Below, piece after piece: positions 25,031-32,413 of a DNA stretch of 48,137 nt. The translations under genes and the position numbers were made by a program. How positions within the stretch are numbered: position 1 is the stretch's first letter; each line of letters begins with the position of its first letter. Below the pieces are notes generated by a model. That model saw only the letters and a list, made by a program, of their open reading frames with translations. It ran no database searches and was not told the origin of the DNA. This DNA is from Bifidobacterium pluvialisilvae (GTDB taxonomy: Bacteria; Actinomycetota; Actinomycetes; Actinomycetales; Bifidobacteriaceae): the NCBI RefSeq assembly GCF_019331695.1, contig NZ_JAHBBI010000014.1, positions 1 to 48,137 on the forward strand, given 5' to 3'.

Positions 25031-25594
25031 ATGGGGCGAGTGAGAAAACTCTTTGCGCAGCTGATGAAGTTCGGTCTGGTGGGCGGCATCGCGTTCGTCA
25101 TCGACTACGGTCTGATGAACCTGCTGCTGCTGACGCATATGCACAACATCCTGGCCACGTCGATCTCGTTCTTCGTATCGTTGATTTTCAACTATCTGGC
25201 GAGCATGAAGTTCGTGTTCAAGCATCGCGCCGACATGGCGCGGTGGATGGAGATCACCATCTTCTTCGTCTCGTCGTTCATCGGATGGATCATGAACGAG
25301 GTGATCGTGTGGATCAGCACGTCGTGGATGCCGCATGATTCCATGTACACGATGCATACGCAGTACATTCTGTGGACGAACATCGGCAAGCTCGTCGCCA
25401 CGGTGGTGGTGATGGTGTGGAACTTCGTGATCCGCAAGTGGCTGCTCGACGACACGCATACGAACGCGATGAACCGTCTGCGCCGCGAGGGCGAGAAGCT
25501 TTCCGAGGCGGAACTGGCCGCGAAGCGGGAGCGCAGCGTGGCGCACCGCCTCGGCATGTGGTCCATCGAGCACGCGCCGTTCGGGTGGAAGTAG
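25031..25594 (+). CDS. GtrA-like membrane protein
   Basis: 187 residues with four membrane segments. The start (KLFAQLMKFGLVGGIAFVIDYGLMNLLL) and SFFVSLIFNYLASMKFVF after helix 2 are typical of GtrA-like proteins, which are thought to help move lipid-linked sugars or wall glycopolymer precursors across the membrane. A charged tail of about 50 residues follows WNFVIRKWLL. No glycosyltransferase is adjacent, so its partner is unknown. A block of hairpins including a terminator follows. Confidence 0.88.
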   Translation: MGRVRKLFAQLMKFGLVGGIAFVIDYGLMNLLLLTHMHNILATSISFFVSLIFNYLASMKFVFKHRADMARWMEITIFFVSSFIGWIMNEVIVWISTSWMPHDSMYTMHTQYILWTNIGKLVATVVVMVWNFVIRKWLLDDTHTNAMNRLRREGEKLSEAELAAKRERSVAHRLGMWSIEHAPFGWK

Positions 25595-25644
25595 GGGAAT
25601 GGCCGGGCGGTTGCCACCGGTAGTCCAGGGCGCCGCCGGTCGTC

Positions 25645-25680
25645 GATTCACTCTTTTTGAAGGATCGCAAAGAGTGAATC
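25645..25680. repeat. hairpin GATTCACTCTTT, copy 1
   Basis: GATTCACTCTTT (25645-25656) and AAAGAGTGAATC (25669-25680) form a perfect 12-bp stem. The same arms recur at 25761-25792, on the other side of the terminator. A smaller palindrome TGTGCG-AA-CGCACA lies at 25687-25700. Confidence 0.7.
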
Positions 25681-25711
25681 ACGGTTTGTGCGAACGCACA
25701 TGATACACCGC

Positions 25712-25748
25712 AACGAGCGCGCAATAGAGAACATGCGCGCTCGTTTTT
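25712..25748 (+). terminator. terminator after the GtrA-like gene
   Basis: AACGAGCGCGCA (25712-25723) pairs with TGCGCGCTCGTT (25734-25745) and continues into T5: a 12-bp stem with a 10-nt loop, a strong intrinsic terminator on the plus strand. Confidence 0.85.
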
Positions 25749-25760
25749 GGTTGATTGCAA

Positions 25761-25792
25761 TTCACTCTTTTCGCCATCCGAAAAAGAGTGAA
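25761..25792. repeat. hairpin TTCACTCTTTT, copy 2
   Basis: TTCACTCTTTT (25761-25771) and AAAAGAGTGAA (25782-25792) form a perfect 11-bp stem starting 4 bp past the MFS stop. Arms match copy 1 but the loop differs, so the stem is conserved while the loop is not. Confidence 0.7.
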
Positions 25793-25796
25793 CGCC

Positions 25797-27155
25797 TCAC
25801 ACCGTCACTTCGGCGAGAATCGGCGTCTCCGTGCTGGATTTGATCTGCCGGAAGCCCACGAACGCGATGGCGAGCGAGGCCAGCGCCAGCACCGTCACCG
25901 TCATGAAGCCGCCATGGGAGCCGTAGCGGTCGATGAACTGGCCGGCCACCGCCGAACCGAACGAGGCGCCGATGGAGTTCATCGCGGCCATCCACGCCAC
26001 GCCCTCAGTGAACCGCGAAGGCGGCACGAGATGCAGCATAATTTGGTTGCCGTTGATCCATGTGGGCGCCTGGCATACGCCGCACAGCAGATAGATGATC
26101 ATGATGACCCACAGATGGTTGGCCAGCACAAAGCAGCTGATGCCGATGTTCACCACCGCCAGGCAGAAGTAGAAACGCTTCCACAGCGGAATGCTCCAGT
26201 TCTTCGCACCGTAGACGAGCGCGCCGCACAGCGAGCTGAACGAGAAGCACGCGAACACGAAGCCCGTGAACTGCGCCATGTCCTGCTCCTTGGCGAACGC
26301 GATGATGGAGATGGCGGTGGCGCTCTGGAACGCGCCCAGACCGAACCAGGTCACACACACGGCCAGCAGGCCCGGCCCCCAGATGGAGTCCTTGGCTTTC
26401 GCCGCGTCGCCGCCTTGCACCAGCACCGCCTTGGCCGCCTCGCGCTCGCGGTATTCGCGGCGGGTGAGCCCGGCCTCCCGAGCCAGCTGTGTCTGCGACG
26501 GCGGCTCGGTGGTCAGCTCGGTGAGGAACATGAGCGCGCCCACCACCACGCATACGCCGGTGAACGAGAACGCGAGCACGCCTGAGATCACCGCGAGGAT
26601 CGATGCCAGCGGATTGCCGATGACCCACATGCATTCGTCGAATACGCCAGACAGCGACAACGCCCGGTTGATCTTCTCGCTGTCGCCGCGCAGCTGATGC
26701 GTCCAGCGCGCGCGGCTCATCGCGCCCCACGGCGGAATGCATGCGAGGAACGGCGTGATGCAGTACAGGATCCATGACGGCACCCGATGCGTGATGCACG
26801 TGACCAGTGCGATGGCCGCGACGATCCAGATGATGATGGTCGGGATCGACACCTGCCGCTGGCCGAACTTGTCGACGAGCCGGCCGAGCAGCGGCGTGAG
26901 AATCGCCAGCGCGATGGCCTGCACGGCGGTGAGTGCGCCCGCCAGACCGTAGCTGCCGTAATACGTCTGCACGGAAATGGTGATGGTCATGCCGACCATG
27001 GGGAACGGCATGCAGGCGATCACCGATCCGACGGCGTAGCGCGCGGTGTGCGGCAGTCGGAGAAGCTCCGCATAGCCGCCGAATACACGATGGTTCACGT
27101 CTTTGACTGCCTGGATGAATGACGTCTTCGACGTCGGTGTGTTCGATGATGACAT
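25797..27155 (-). CDS. MFS transporter
   Basis: 452 residues with about 12 membrane segments. The loop between helices 2 and 3 reads GRLVDKFGQRQVS, the standard MFS G-x-L-x-D-x-x-G-x-R/K-x pattern. A long cytoplasmic loop with charged residues (TQLAREAGLTRREYREREAAK) separates the halves. Probably an efflux or sugar/drug permease; the substrate cannot be told. AGGAGGAGAAAACCAC precedes the ATG. A GACCGTTCGGTC palindrome 160 bp upstream is a candidate operator, but no regulator gene is nearby. Confidence 0.9.
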   Translation of the reverse strand: MSSSNTPTSKTSFIQAVKDVNHRVFGGYAELLRLPHTARYAVGSVIACMPFPMVGMTITISVQTYYGSYGLAGALTAVQAIALAILTPLLGRLVDKFGQRQVSIPTIIIWIVAAIALVTCITHRVPSWILYCITPFLACIPPWGAMSRARWTHQLRGDSEKINRALSLSGVFDECMWVIGNPLASILAVISGVLAFSFTGVCVVVGALMFLTELTTEPPSQTQLAREAGLTRREYREREAAKAVLVQGGDAAKAKDSIWGPGLLAVCVTWFGLGAFQSATAISIIAFAKEQDMAQFTGFVFACFSFSSLCGALVYGAKNWSIPLWKRFYFCLAVVNIGISCFVLANHLWVIMIIYLLCGVCQAPTWINGNQIMLHLVPPSRFTEGVAWMAAMNSIGASFGSAVAGQFIDRYGSHGGFMTVTVLALASLAIAFVGFRQIKSSTETPILAEVTV

Positions 27156-27314
27156 GTGGTTTTCTCCTCCTTTATGACTGCTCGTGACGACGGCCCATCG
27201 TCCGTGTGTCCGGATTGATGCGATGCGCGACGTCGTCCGTGACGTGTGGATCGGTTGTGGATTCGTGGATAAGGTTGGGGATTATCGTGTCGCGCCGCTC
27301 CGACGACCGGTACT

Positions 27315-27326
27315 GACCGTTCGGTC
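27315..27326. promoter_or_regulatory. palindrome GACCGTTCGGTC, candidate operator
   Basis: Perfect 12-bp palindrome, with matching AC/GT one base further out, in the 343-bp divergent spacer between the MFS gene and the phosphatase gene. This form is common for TetR-type sites in actinobacteria. Apart from this palindrome I see no further structure in 27156-27498. Confidence 0.4.
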
Positions 27327-27498
27327 GGTTATGCGACGATGACAGACTATAGCAGTCCGCGCCCCGACACGCGGCATCTCCCCAATCTCCGACGCCGCCA
27401 TCCTCCTGAGCGGAGCCGCAATCTCCGCCCGCGCGGCGCACCGACTACACTGGAACCAGCAAACGACGACCGACCATCATGAAGGAGTCCGCGCGACG

Positions 27499-28158
27499 AT
27501 GCCCGCAACCACAATTCATTTTGTCCGCCACGGCGAGGTCTACAATCCCGAGCATGTGCTGTACGAACGTCTGCCGAACTTCCATCTTTCCGAACGCGGC
27601 GTGCGCATGGCCCAGGCGACCGCGCGGTACATCGCCGCGCATTCGGGAATCAACCAGGCGGCCGCCGTGTATTCCTCGCCGCTCGACCGCACGCGCGAGA
27701 CCGCCGGCGAAATCCTCAAGGCCTTGAATTCCGTACGTGCCGAACGTGACGAGCCGCCGCTGGAACTGCATACCGACGAGCGGCTGATCGAGGCCGGCAA
27801 CGAATTCCGCGGCAAACGCATCGGCCATGGCGACGGCGCGTTCTGGCATCGCAGGAATCTCAAGCTCATCCGCGACCTGCACAAGCCCACGTGGGGTGAG
27901 AGCTACGCGCACATCGGCGCCCGCATGAGCGACTTCGCCTACGAGAAGGTCGACGAATACGCCGGCGGACAGATCATCGTGGTGAGCCACGAGTCGCCGA
28001 TCTGGTCGCTGCGCCATCTGCTGGAGAAAGGCCATGCCGAGCATTGGATGTTCAACCGTCATACGGCGTTGGCGTCGGTCACGTCCATCACATTCGACGC
28101 CGGCACGCATGAGCTGCTCGCCATCGCCTACGCCGACCCCGCCGCCAACGTGGAGTGA
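27499..28158 (+). CDS. histidine phosphatase (phosphoglycerate mutase-like)
   Basis: 219 residues. Phosphohistidine signature FVRHGEVYN with His11; SSPLDRTRETA supplies Arg64; LIEAGN gives the acidic residue E98; VVSHESP gives the second His164. These complete the active site of the branch 1 superfamily, so it is likely a functional phosphatase or mutase-like enzyme; substrate unknown. GAAGGAG lies 11-17 nt before ATG 27499. Divergent from the MFS gene. Confidence 0.88.
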   Translation: MPATTIHFVRHGEVYNPEHVLYERLPNFHLSERGVRMAQATARYIAAHSGINQAAAVYSSPLDRTRETAGEILKALNSVRAERDEPPLELHTDERLIEAGNEFRGKRIGHGDGAFWHRRNLKLIRDLHKPTWGESYAHIGARMSDFAYEKVDEYAGGQIIVVSHESPIWSLRHLLEKGHAEHWMFNRHTALASVTSITFDAGTHELLAIAYADPAANVE

Positions 28159-28184
28159 CGCGGAGGTCAAGCTCCCCCCGCTCC

Positions 28185-28276
28185 CCTTGTCAGGGGAGCC
28201 GGCACTGGCATCGGTCGACTGTCGGATTCCCTCGGCTGTCAGGGGAGCTGGCACGCGCAGCGTGACTGAGGGGTAG
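28185..28276. repeat. CTCCCC/GGGGAG-type palindromic repeats
   Basis: CTCCCCTTGTCAGGGGAG is a near-perfect hairpin, followed by GGCTGTCAGGGGAGCTGGCA and a GTGACTGAGGGG tail. The pattern (Pu-rich GA-GGGG flanking GTCAG) resembles the larger spacer repeats around the pilin genes (40951, 43003, 44937). It is part of the 435-bp spacer 28159-28593. Confidence 0.55.
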
Positions 28277-28313
28277 TCGACGCCTTGACGGCTGGCGGGC
28301 GCCTTCGGGTCGC

Positions 28314-28417
28314 TGTCATCCTGAGCGTAGGCCGTAGGCCGGAGTCGAAGGATCTGGCACATCATCCGATTCAAGATCCTTCGACTCCGCCGTTCCACGA
28401 CTCCGCTCAGGATGACA
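28314..28417. repeat. complete TCATCCTGAGC-type palindrome
   Basis: TGTCATCCTGAGCG (from 28314) and GGAGTCGAAGGATCT are answered by AGATCCTTCGACTCC and CGCTCAGGATGACA (to 28417). Both arms are present without tandem expansion, giving the clean form of the family seen at 5973, 14779, 42807, 45070 and 47985. Confidence 0.85.
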
Positions 28418-28593
28418 TGGGGCTCGGGGCGGCATGCGGGGACACGGACACTTGGGGCGGTACGGGCCGGTCAGGGCGGCGTATCGTGACGACGGCGTAT
28501 CGTGACGTGGAGTGACGACTATGTTTCGTGATGTTGGTCACGAAAAAGGCGATTTCGCGCGGTTTTCTCTTGCGGTGAGCCCATACTGGGAGT

Positions 28594-29472
28594 ATGAGCA
28601 ATACCGCATGGATTTCGTCCGCAGCCGCGCTGAAGCAGCTGCCTGCCGTCGCCGCTGCCGTCGAAGCGAGCAAGGAACTGACCGACCTGTGGCCGCTGAC
28701 CGACCACATGCACATCGACAACGACGTGAAGTACGCCGAATCGTTCCAGGTGCGTACCACGCGTCAGTTCGCGCTGGTGCTGACCGGCGAGGACGTGACC
28801 GTCCCCGACGCCGAATACGTGTACGAGGGCGCGGACGAGATTCCCGGACGTCCGCAGAGCATCGTCGACGCACTGCTCGCCGCCAACGACTCGTATGACG
28901 AAACCGTTGATTTCTCCGATGACGGTGACGCCGCGCATATCGTCACCTCGGCCGAACTGCTCGGCAACGTGTGGAACGCGGCCACGGACGACGCCGTCCG
29001 TACGATAATCGACGCGGCCGAAACCGCCGGTACCGCACTGGCGGCCGATGACACGGCCGGCCGGTTCGCGCTCGGTGCCGCCGCATTCGCCGACGTGCTG
29101 GCCGTGGTGAGCGCCAACGCCGATGGCGCCGGCGCCGTGGCGAAGGCCGCGCTGCCCGCCGTGCTGTACTTCAACGAGTTCGATGAGCGTCTGGGCGTGC
29201 CGCGTGTGTTCGTGACCGCCGAAGAGCTCGAGGCGCTGCGTGCGCTCGCCGTCGCCGGCCCGGACGACGACGCCAACGCCGCCGCATTCGTCGACAAGCT
29301 GCTGGAGATTTCCAAGCCGGAGTGGAAGAAGCACCATGACGACGTGCTGTGGGATCCGGTCGAGGCGAAGAAGCAGGCGAAGGAGGAGGACGAGAAACGC
29401 AGCAAGGCCGCGCTCGCCGCCAAGTTCGCCCACATCAAGGACGACCCCGGCAAGGAAAAGGTCGAGCTGTAG
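28594..29472 (+). CDS. hypothetical acidic protein
   Basis: 292 residues, no recognised family, no signal peptide and no membrane segment, so probably cytosolic. Strongly acidic and Ala/Asp/Glu-rich, with SKPEWKKHHDDVLWDPVEAKKQAK near the end and a Lys/Glu-rich helical tail (EKRSKAALAAKFAHIKDDPGKEK). Codon pattern fits a real gene: GC-rich third positions over the whole frame and no competing frame. GGGAG stands only 1 nt before the ATG, so a short leader or leaderless start is possible. It stands between repeat blocks on both sides. Confidence 0.7.
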   Translation: MSNTAWISSAAALKQLPAVAAAVEASKELTDLWPLTDHMHIDNDVKYAESFQVRTTRQFALVLTGEDVTVPDAEYVYEGADEIPGRPQSIVDALLAANDSYDETVDFSDDGDAAHIVTSAELLGNVWNAATDDAVRTIIDAAETAGTALAADDTAGRFALGAAAFADVLAVVSANADGAGAVAKAALPAVLYFNEFDERLGVPRVFVTAEELEALRALAVAGPDDDANAAAFVDKLLEISKPEWKKHHDDVLWDPVEAKKQAKEEDEKRSKAALAAKFAHIKDDPGKEKVEL

Positions 29473-29671
29473 TTCATCAATCACCCTCGTGTCCTGCTGA
29501 AGCCATGTGACCTTGGTTTTGTGGGCTGATTCGATTGGCAGGCCCCGGTTTGTGGGTCTGCCCGTTTTGTTGTTGCCGCTGCCCGTTTTGCTGTTGTTGG
29601 GTTTGTGGGTCTACTGGTTTGCCTGATTGGCGTTGTGGGTCTGTTGGTTCGTTCGATTGGGTTTGTGGGTC

Positions 29672-29753
29672 TATTCGTTCGTGAGGAGGCCGTTTTTGCC
29701 GTCCTCGTGTATATGCCAGACCCACAAGCCCGTTAATGAACGGATTTACCCAC
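29672..29753 (+). other. core 1 of array locus 3
   Basis: ATTCGTTCGTGAGGA, the stem GAGGA-GGC with GCC-G-TCCTC (one bulged G) around a T5 loop, GTGTATATGCCA, GACCCACAAGCC, then TTAATGAACGG. The same architecture as in loci 1 and 2, with different stem bases that still pair. Confidence 0.65.
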
Positions 29754-29941
29754 GGTTATTGAATAGGCTGGACCCACATATTTTCCTGATGAACAGGTAG
29801 ACCCACAAACCCGAATGGCCGACCTGTCATATGTTTGGATAGGCCCACAAACTCCGGCATCAGACCCACAGACTCGAGTGGTCGGACCCACAGACCAAGC
29901 TGGGACCCACGGATTCGAGTGGTTGATTGGTTTTGTGGGTC

Positions 29942-29998
29942 TATTCGTTCGTGAGGAGGTCGTTTGGGCCGTCCTCGTGTATGCGCCAGACCCACAAA
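29942..29998 (+). other. core 2 of array locus 3
   Basis: ATTCGTTCGTGAGGA, GGTCGTTTGGGCC-G-TCCTC, GTGTATGCGCCA and GACCCACAAACC. It lacks the final ATGAACGG, so the outer stem of the other cores cannot form here. Confidence 0.6.
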
Positions 29999-30103
29999 CC
30001 TGAGTGGTTAGACCAGACCCATCAGACCCACAAACCTGAGTGGTTAGACCAGACCCAACAGACCCACAAATCCGAATGGTTAGACCCACAAAACCGGGGG
30101 AGG

Positions 30104-30180
30104 CGTGAATAGCGGGAGGGCCGTGAATAGCGGGAGGGCCGGTCTCCGGGGAATTCCCTTGGAGACCGGCCCTCGCTGTT
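30104..30180. terminator. terminator between array locus 3 and the DUF805 gene
   Basis: AGGGCCGGTCTCC (30135-30147) and GGAGACCGGCCCT (30161-30173) form a perfect 13-bp stem. It lies 35 bp beyond the minus-strand DUF805 stop. GTGAATAGCGGGAGGGCC occurs twice in tandem just before it. No T-run, so GC-stem termination or factor help would be needed. Confidence 0.6.
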
Positions 30181-30207
30181 GATGCGCGATTGTCGTTGAA
30201 TATCGAC

Positions 30208-32070
30208 TTACGCCTGAGGCTGGTCGAAGCGGGCGCCTTCCGGCTTGCTCTTGCCCGCCAGCAGCACGATCATGACGATCGAGCCGGCGATGCAGACCAA
30301 CGCGCCGAGGACGATTACCGCGATGCTGCCGCCAAGGCCGCCGGAGGAGTTGGCGGTGGCGCTGAAGACGCCGGCGAAGAGGCCGCCGACCGCCAGGATG
30401 ATGCCAAGGAACTCGATGCCGTATGGCAACAGCAGGAGCCATCCGGTGCGGTTCGTATCGTGCAGACGACGCACGCCGACCGCGATGCCCGGCACCAGCG
30501 TGCCGAAGCTCCAGACGAGTTCGAGCAGGGAGACGATGCCGTTGTTACGCGTGGCGGCGGACAGGATGCTGAACAGCAGGCTCACGACCACGCTGGCGAG
30601 AATCCACCACCAGTATTCGCCGCGGGAGGCGCGGCCGTGGAACGTGGCGTACTTCTTGAACACGCGGATGAACGCGTTGGGGAAGGTGATGCCGTACCAC
30701 GGGGCCCACAGCGGCGGCTCGCCGTTCTGATCGAGCGGGATGGCGCCGCCGGTGGCCGCGGGCGCGCCGTAGCCCTGCGGCGGGGCGGGCATGGCCGGGG
30801 CCTCGCCGTACTGCGGCATCTGCTGCTCGTATCCGCCCTGCGGGGCGGCGCCATAGGGGTCATTGCCGTAGGGGTCGGAACCGGGAGTGCCATACGGGTT
30901 CTGCGCTTCGCCGTATGCCGGTGCCGCACCGTAGGCGGCCGCCGGCTGCTCACCGTAGCCTTGTGGCTGCTGACCGTAGGGGTCGGTGCCCGGCTGCTGC
31001 GCCTGGCCGTACGAGTCCGAGGCCGGCTCGCTCTGGCCGTATGCCGGCGACTGGTAGCCGTCCTGCTGTTCGGACTGCGCCGCGGACGCTGTCGTGGGTT
31101 CGGCGGCGGCGGAATCGGCCGTGGACTCGGCGTTCGCGCTCTGCGGGGCGGCGTCCGTGGCCTGCCCGGGCTCGGTGCTCTGGCCGTACGCGGGCGTCAC
31201 CGGGGAGGGTTCGGGAATCGTCGTCTGCCCGGAGGGGAAGGGCACGTGGGCGAAGTCGGCCGGTGCCGGTGCCGGTGTCTCCGGTGTGGCCGGGGTCTGT
31301 GCCGCCGGTTCGGTGGCGCCCTGGCCGTATGCCGGGGCTGCCGTCTGCTGCCCGTAGCCGCCGTACGGGTTCTGCGCCTCCCCGTATGCGGGCTGTGCGG
31401 GCTGCTGGCCATAACCGTATGCGGGTGCGCCATAGCCCTGCGCCTGCTGCTGGCCATAGGGGTCGACGCCCGGCTGCTGCGGCTGCGCGTACTGCTGCTG
31501 ACCGTAGGCCGGCTGTCCGTACGCCGGCTGCGCGTACTGCTGTTGCGCATACGCCTGCTGTCCGTACTGCTGCTGCGCGTCATAGGAGGGTGCGGCCGGT
31601 GCCGAACCGTAGGCTGACGACGCATCGTATGCGGGCGCCGGCTGTCCGTACTGCGGCGCCTCGTAGGCGGGCTGCTGGCCCTGGCCGTATGCCGGTGCCG
31701 CGCTGCCGTAGGCGGAGGCCGCCGGAGCCTCGTATCCCTGATATCCGTTCTGCGCGGCGTTCGGGTCCGTGCCGTAGGCGGAGGCCCCGTATCCGCCGGC
31801 GGGGGATGTCGCCGAACCATAGGCGGGGGTTGTGCCATATGCGGGCTGCTGGCCGTATGCCGGGGTCTCCGGTGCCGTGCCGCCGTATGCCGGTGCCGCA
31901 CCCGTCTGGTTGTAGTGGCCCAGCTGCGTGGCGTCGTTCACGCTTTCGCCGGCGTTGGATTCCGGCGTCGTGCCGGCGTTCTGATCCAACGGGTTCGTGG
32001 CGTTCGTGGCATTCGGCTTTGTGTCCCCGTCATTGGGAGCATATCCGCCCGGAGTATTCGAATCGGTCAT
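30208..32070 (-). CDS. DUF805 membrane protein with long Tyr/Gln/Pro-rich N-terminus
   Basis: 620 residues. The C-terminal part (from about 445) is a DUF805 domain: PNAFIRVFKKYATFHGRASRGEYWWW, membrane helices, and GVRRLHDTNRTGWLLLLP. DUF805 proteins are small integral membrane proteins of unknown role. The first about 440 residues are low complexity: dozens of PAYGQ, AYGQQ and YGAPAYG words mixed with short Glu/Asp/Thr stretches, a prion-like composition. No signal peptide, so this region should be cytosolic. AAGGGA stands 6 nt before the ATG. A typical DUF805 protein is about 110-150 residues, so the N-terminus is exceptional. Confidence 0.85.
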   Translation of the reverse strand: MTDSNTPGGYAPNDGDTKPNATNATNPLDQNAGTTPESNAGESVNDATQLGHYNQTGAAPAYGGTAPETPAYGQQPAYGTTPAYGSATSPAGGYGASAYGTDPNAAQNGYQGYEAPAASAYGSAAPAYGQGQQPAYEAPQYGQPAPAYDASSAYGSAPAAPSYDAQQQYGQQAYAQQQYAQPAYGQPAYGQQQYAQPQQPGVDPYGQQQAQGYGAPAYGYGQQPAQPAYGEAQNPYGGYGQQTAAPAYGQGATEPAAQTPATPETPAPAPADFAHVPFPSGQTTIPEPSPVTPAYGQSTEPGQATDAAPQSANAESTADSAAAEPTTASAAQSEQQDGYQSPAYGQSEPASDSYGQAQQPGTDPYGQQPQGYGEQPAAAYGAAPAYGEAQNPYGTPGSDPYGNDPYGAAPQGGYEQQMPQYGEAPAMPAPPQGYGAPAATGGAIPLDQNGEPPLWAPWYGITFPNAFIRVFKKYATFHGRASRGEYWWWILASVVVSLLFSILSAATRNNGIVSLLELVWSFGTLVPGIAVGVRRLHDTNRTGWLLLLPYGIEFLGIILAVGGLFAGVFSATANSSGGLGGSIAVIVLGALVCIAGSIVMIVLLAGKSKPEGARFDQPQA

Positions 32071-32329
32071 TCTCGTCCCTTCTATCGAGCATTCGCACAG
32101 GGCGCGGCTGGGCGTCCCGTCGGTGGATGCACTGGATGATCCACCTTCATTCTCCCACGATGTCGGTGAAAACGGTATGCATCCGTTGGCGTTTATGGGA
32201 TGGCGTACGAAAAGTCATCATGCGTTAACCCCGTGTATCCGGGAATGGGGGCATGCGTGTCGCGGTGATATATGGCGAATGTGAGCGCTCCACTAAGACG
32301 ACAGAAACGTCATGGTTGTCGATATAGCC

Positions 32330-32358
32330 TTGACAATGGTGATGAAGGTCTGAATTAC
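32330..32358 (+). promoter_or_regulatory. weak candidate promoter of the pilus adhesin gene
   Basis: TTGACA (32330-32335) and AATTAC (32353-32358) are 17 bp apart, 55 bp before the GTG start. The -35 box is perfect and the -10 box poor. The rest of 32071-32413 shows nothing else distinct. Confidence 0.35.
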
Positions 32359-32413
32359 GGGGTTAACAACGAGTTTTCCTGTATACGGTCCGTATGCAAG
32401 AGAAAGGACGAAT

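Larger units (their letters stand above)
29518..30100. repeat. GTGGGTC/GACCCACAAA array, locus 3, two cores
   Basis: Left motifs TTTGTGGGTC or close at 29518, 29549, 29602, 29632 and 29662. Core 1 follows at 29672-29753. Reversed motifs at 29719, 29771, 29800, 29842, 29873, 29885 and 29904. Then another TTTGTGGGTC at 29932 with core 2 (29942-29998), and GACCCACAAA at 29989, 30024, 30061 and 30082. This looks like two adjacent units, each with left motif, core and right motifs. Lies between two convergent genes. Confidence 0.85.
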
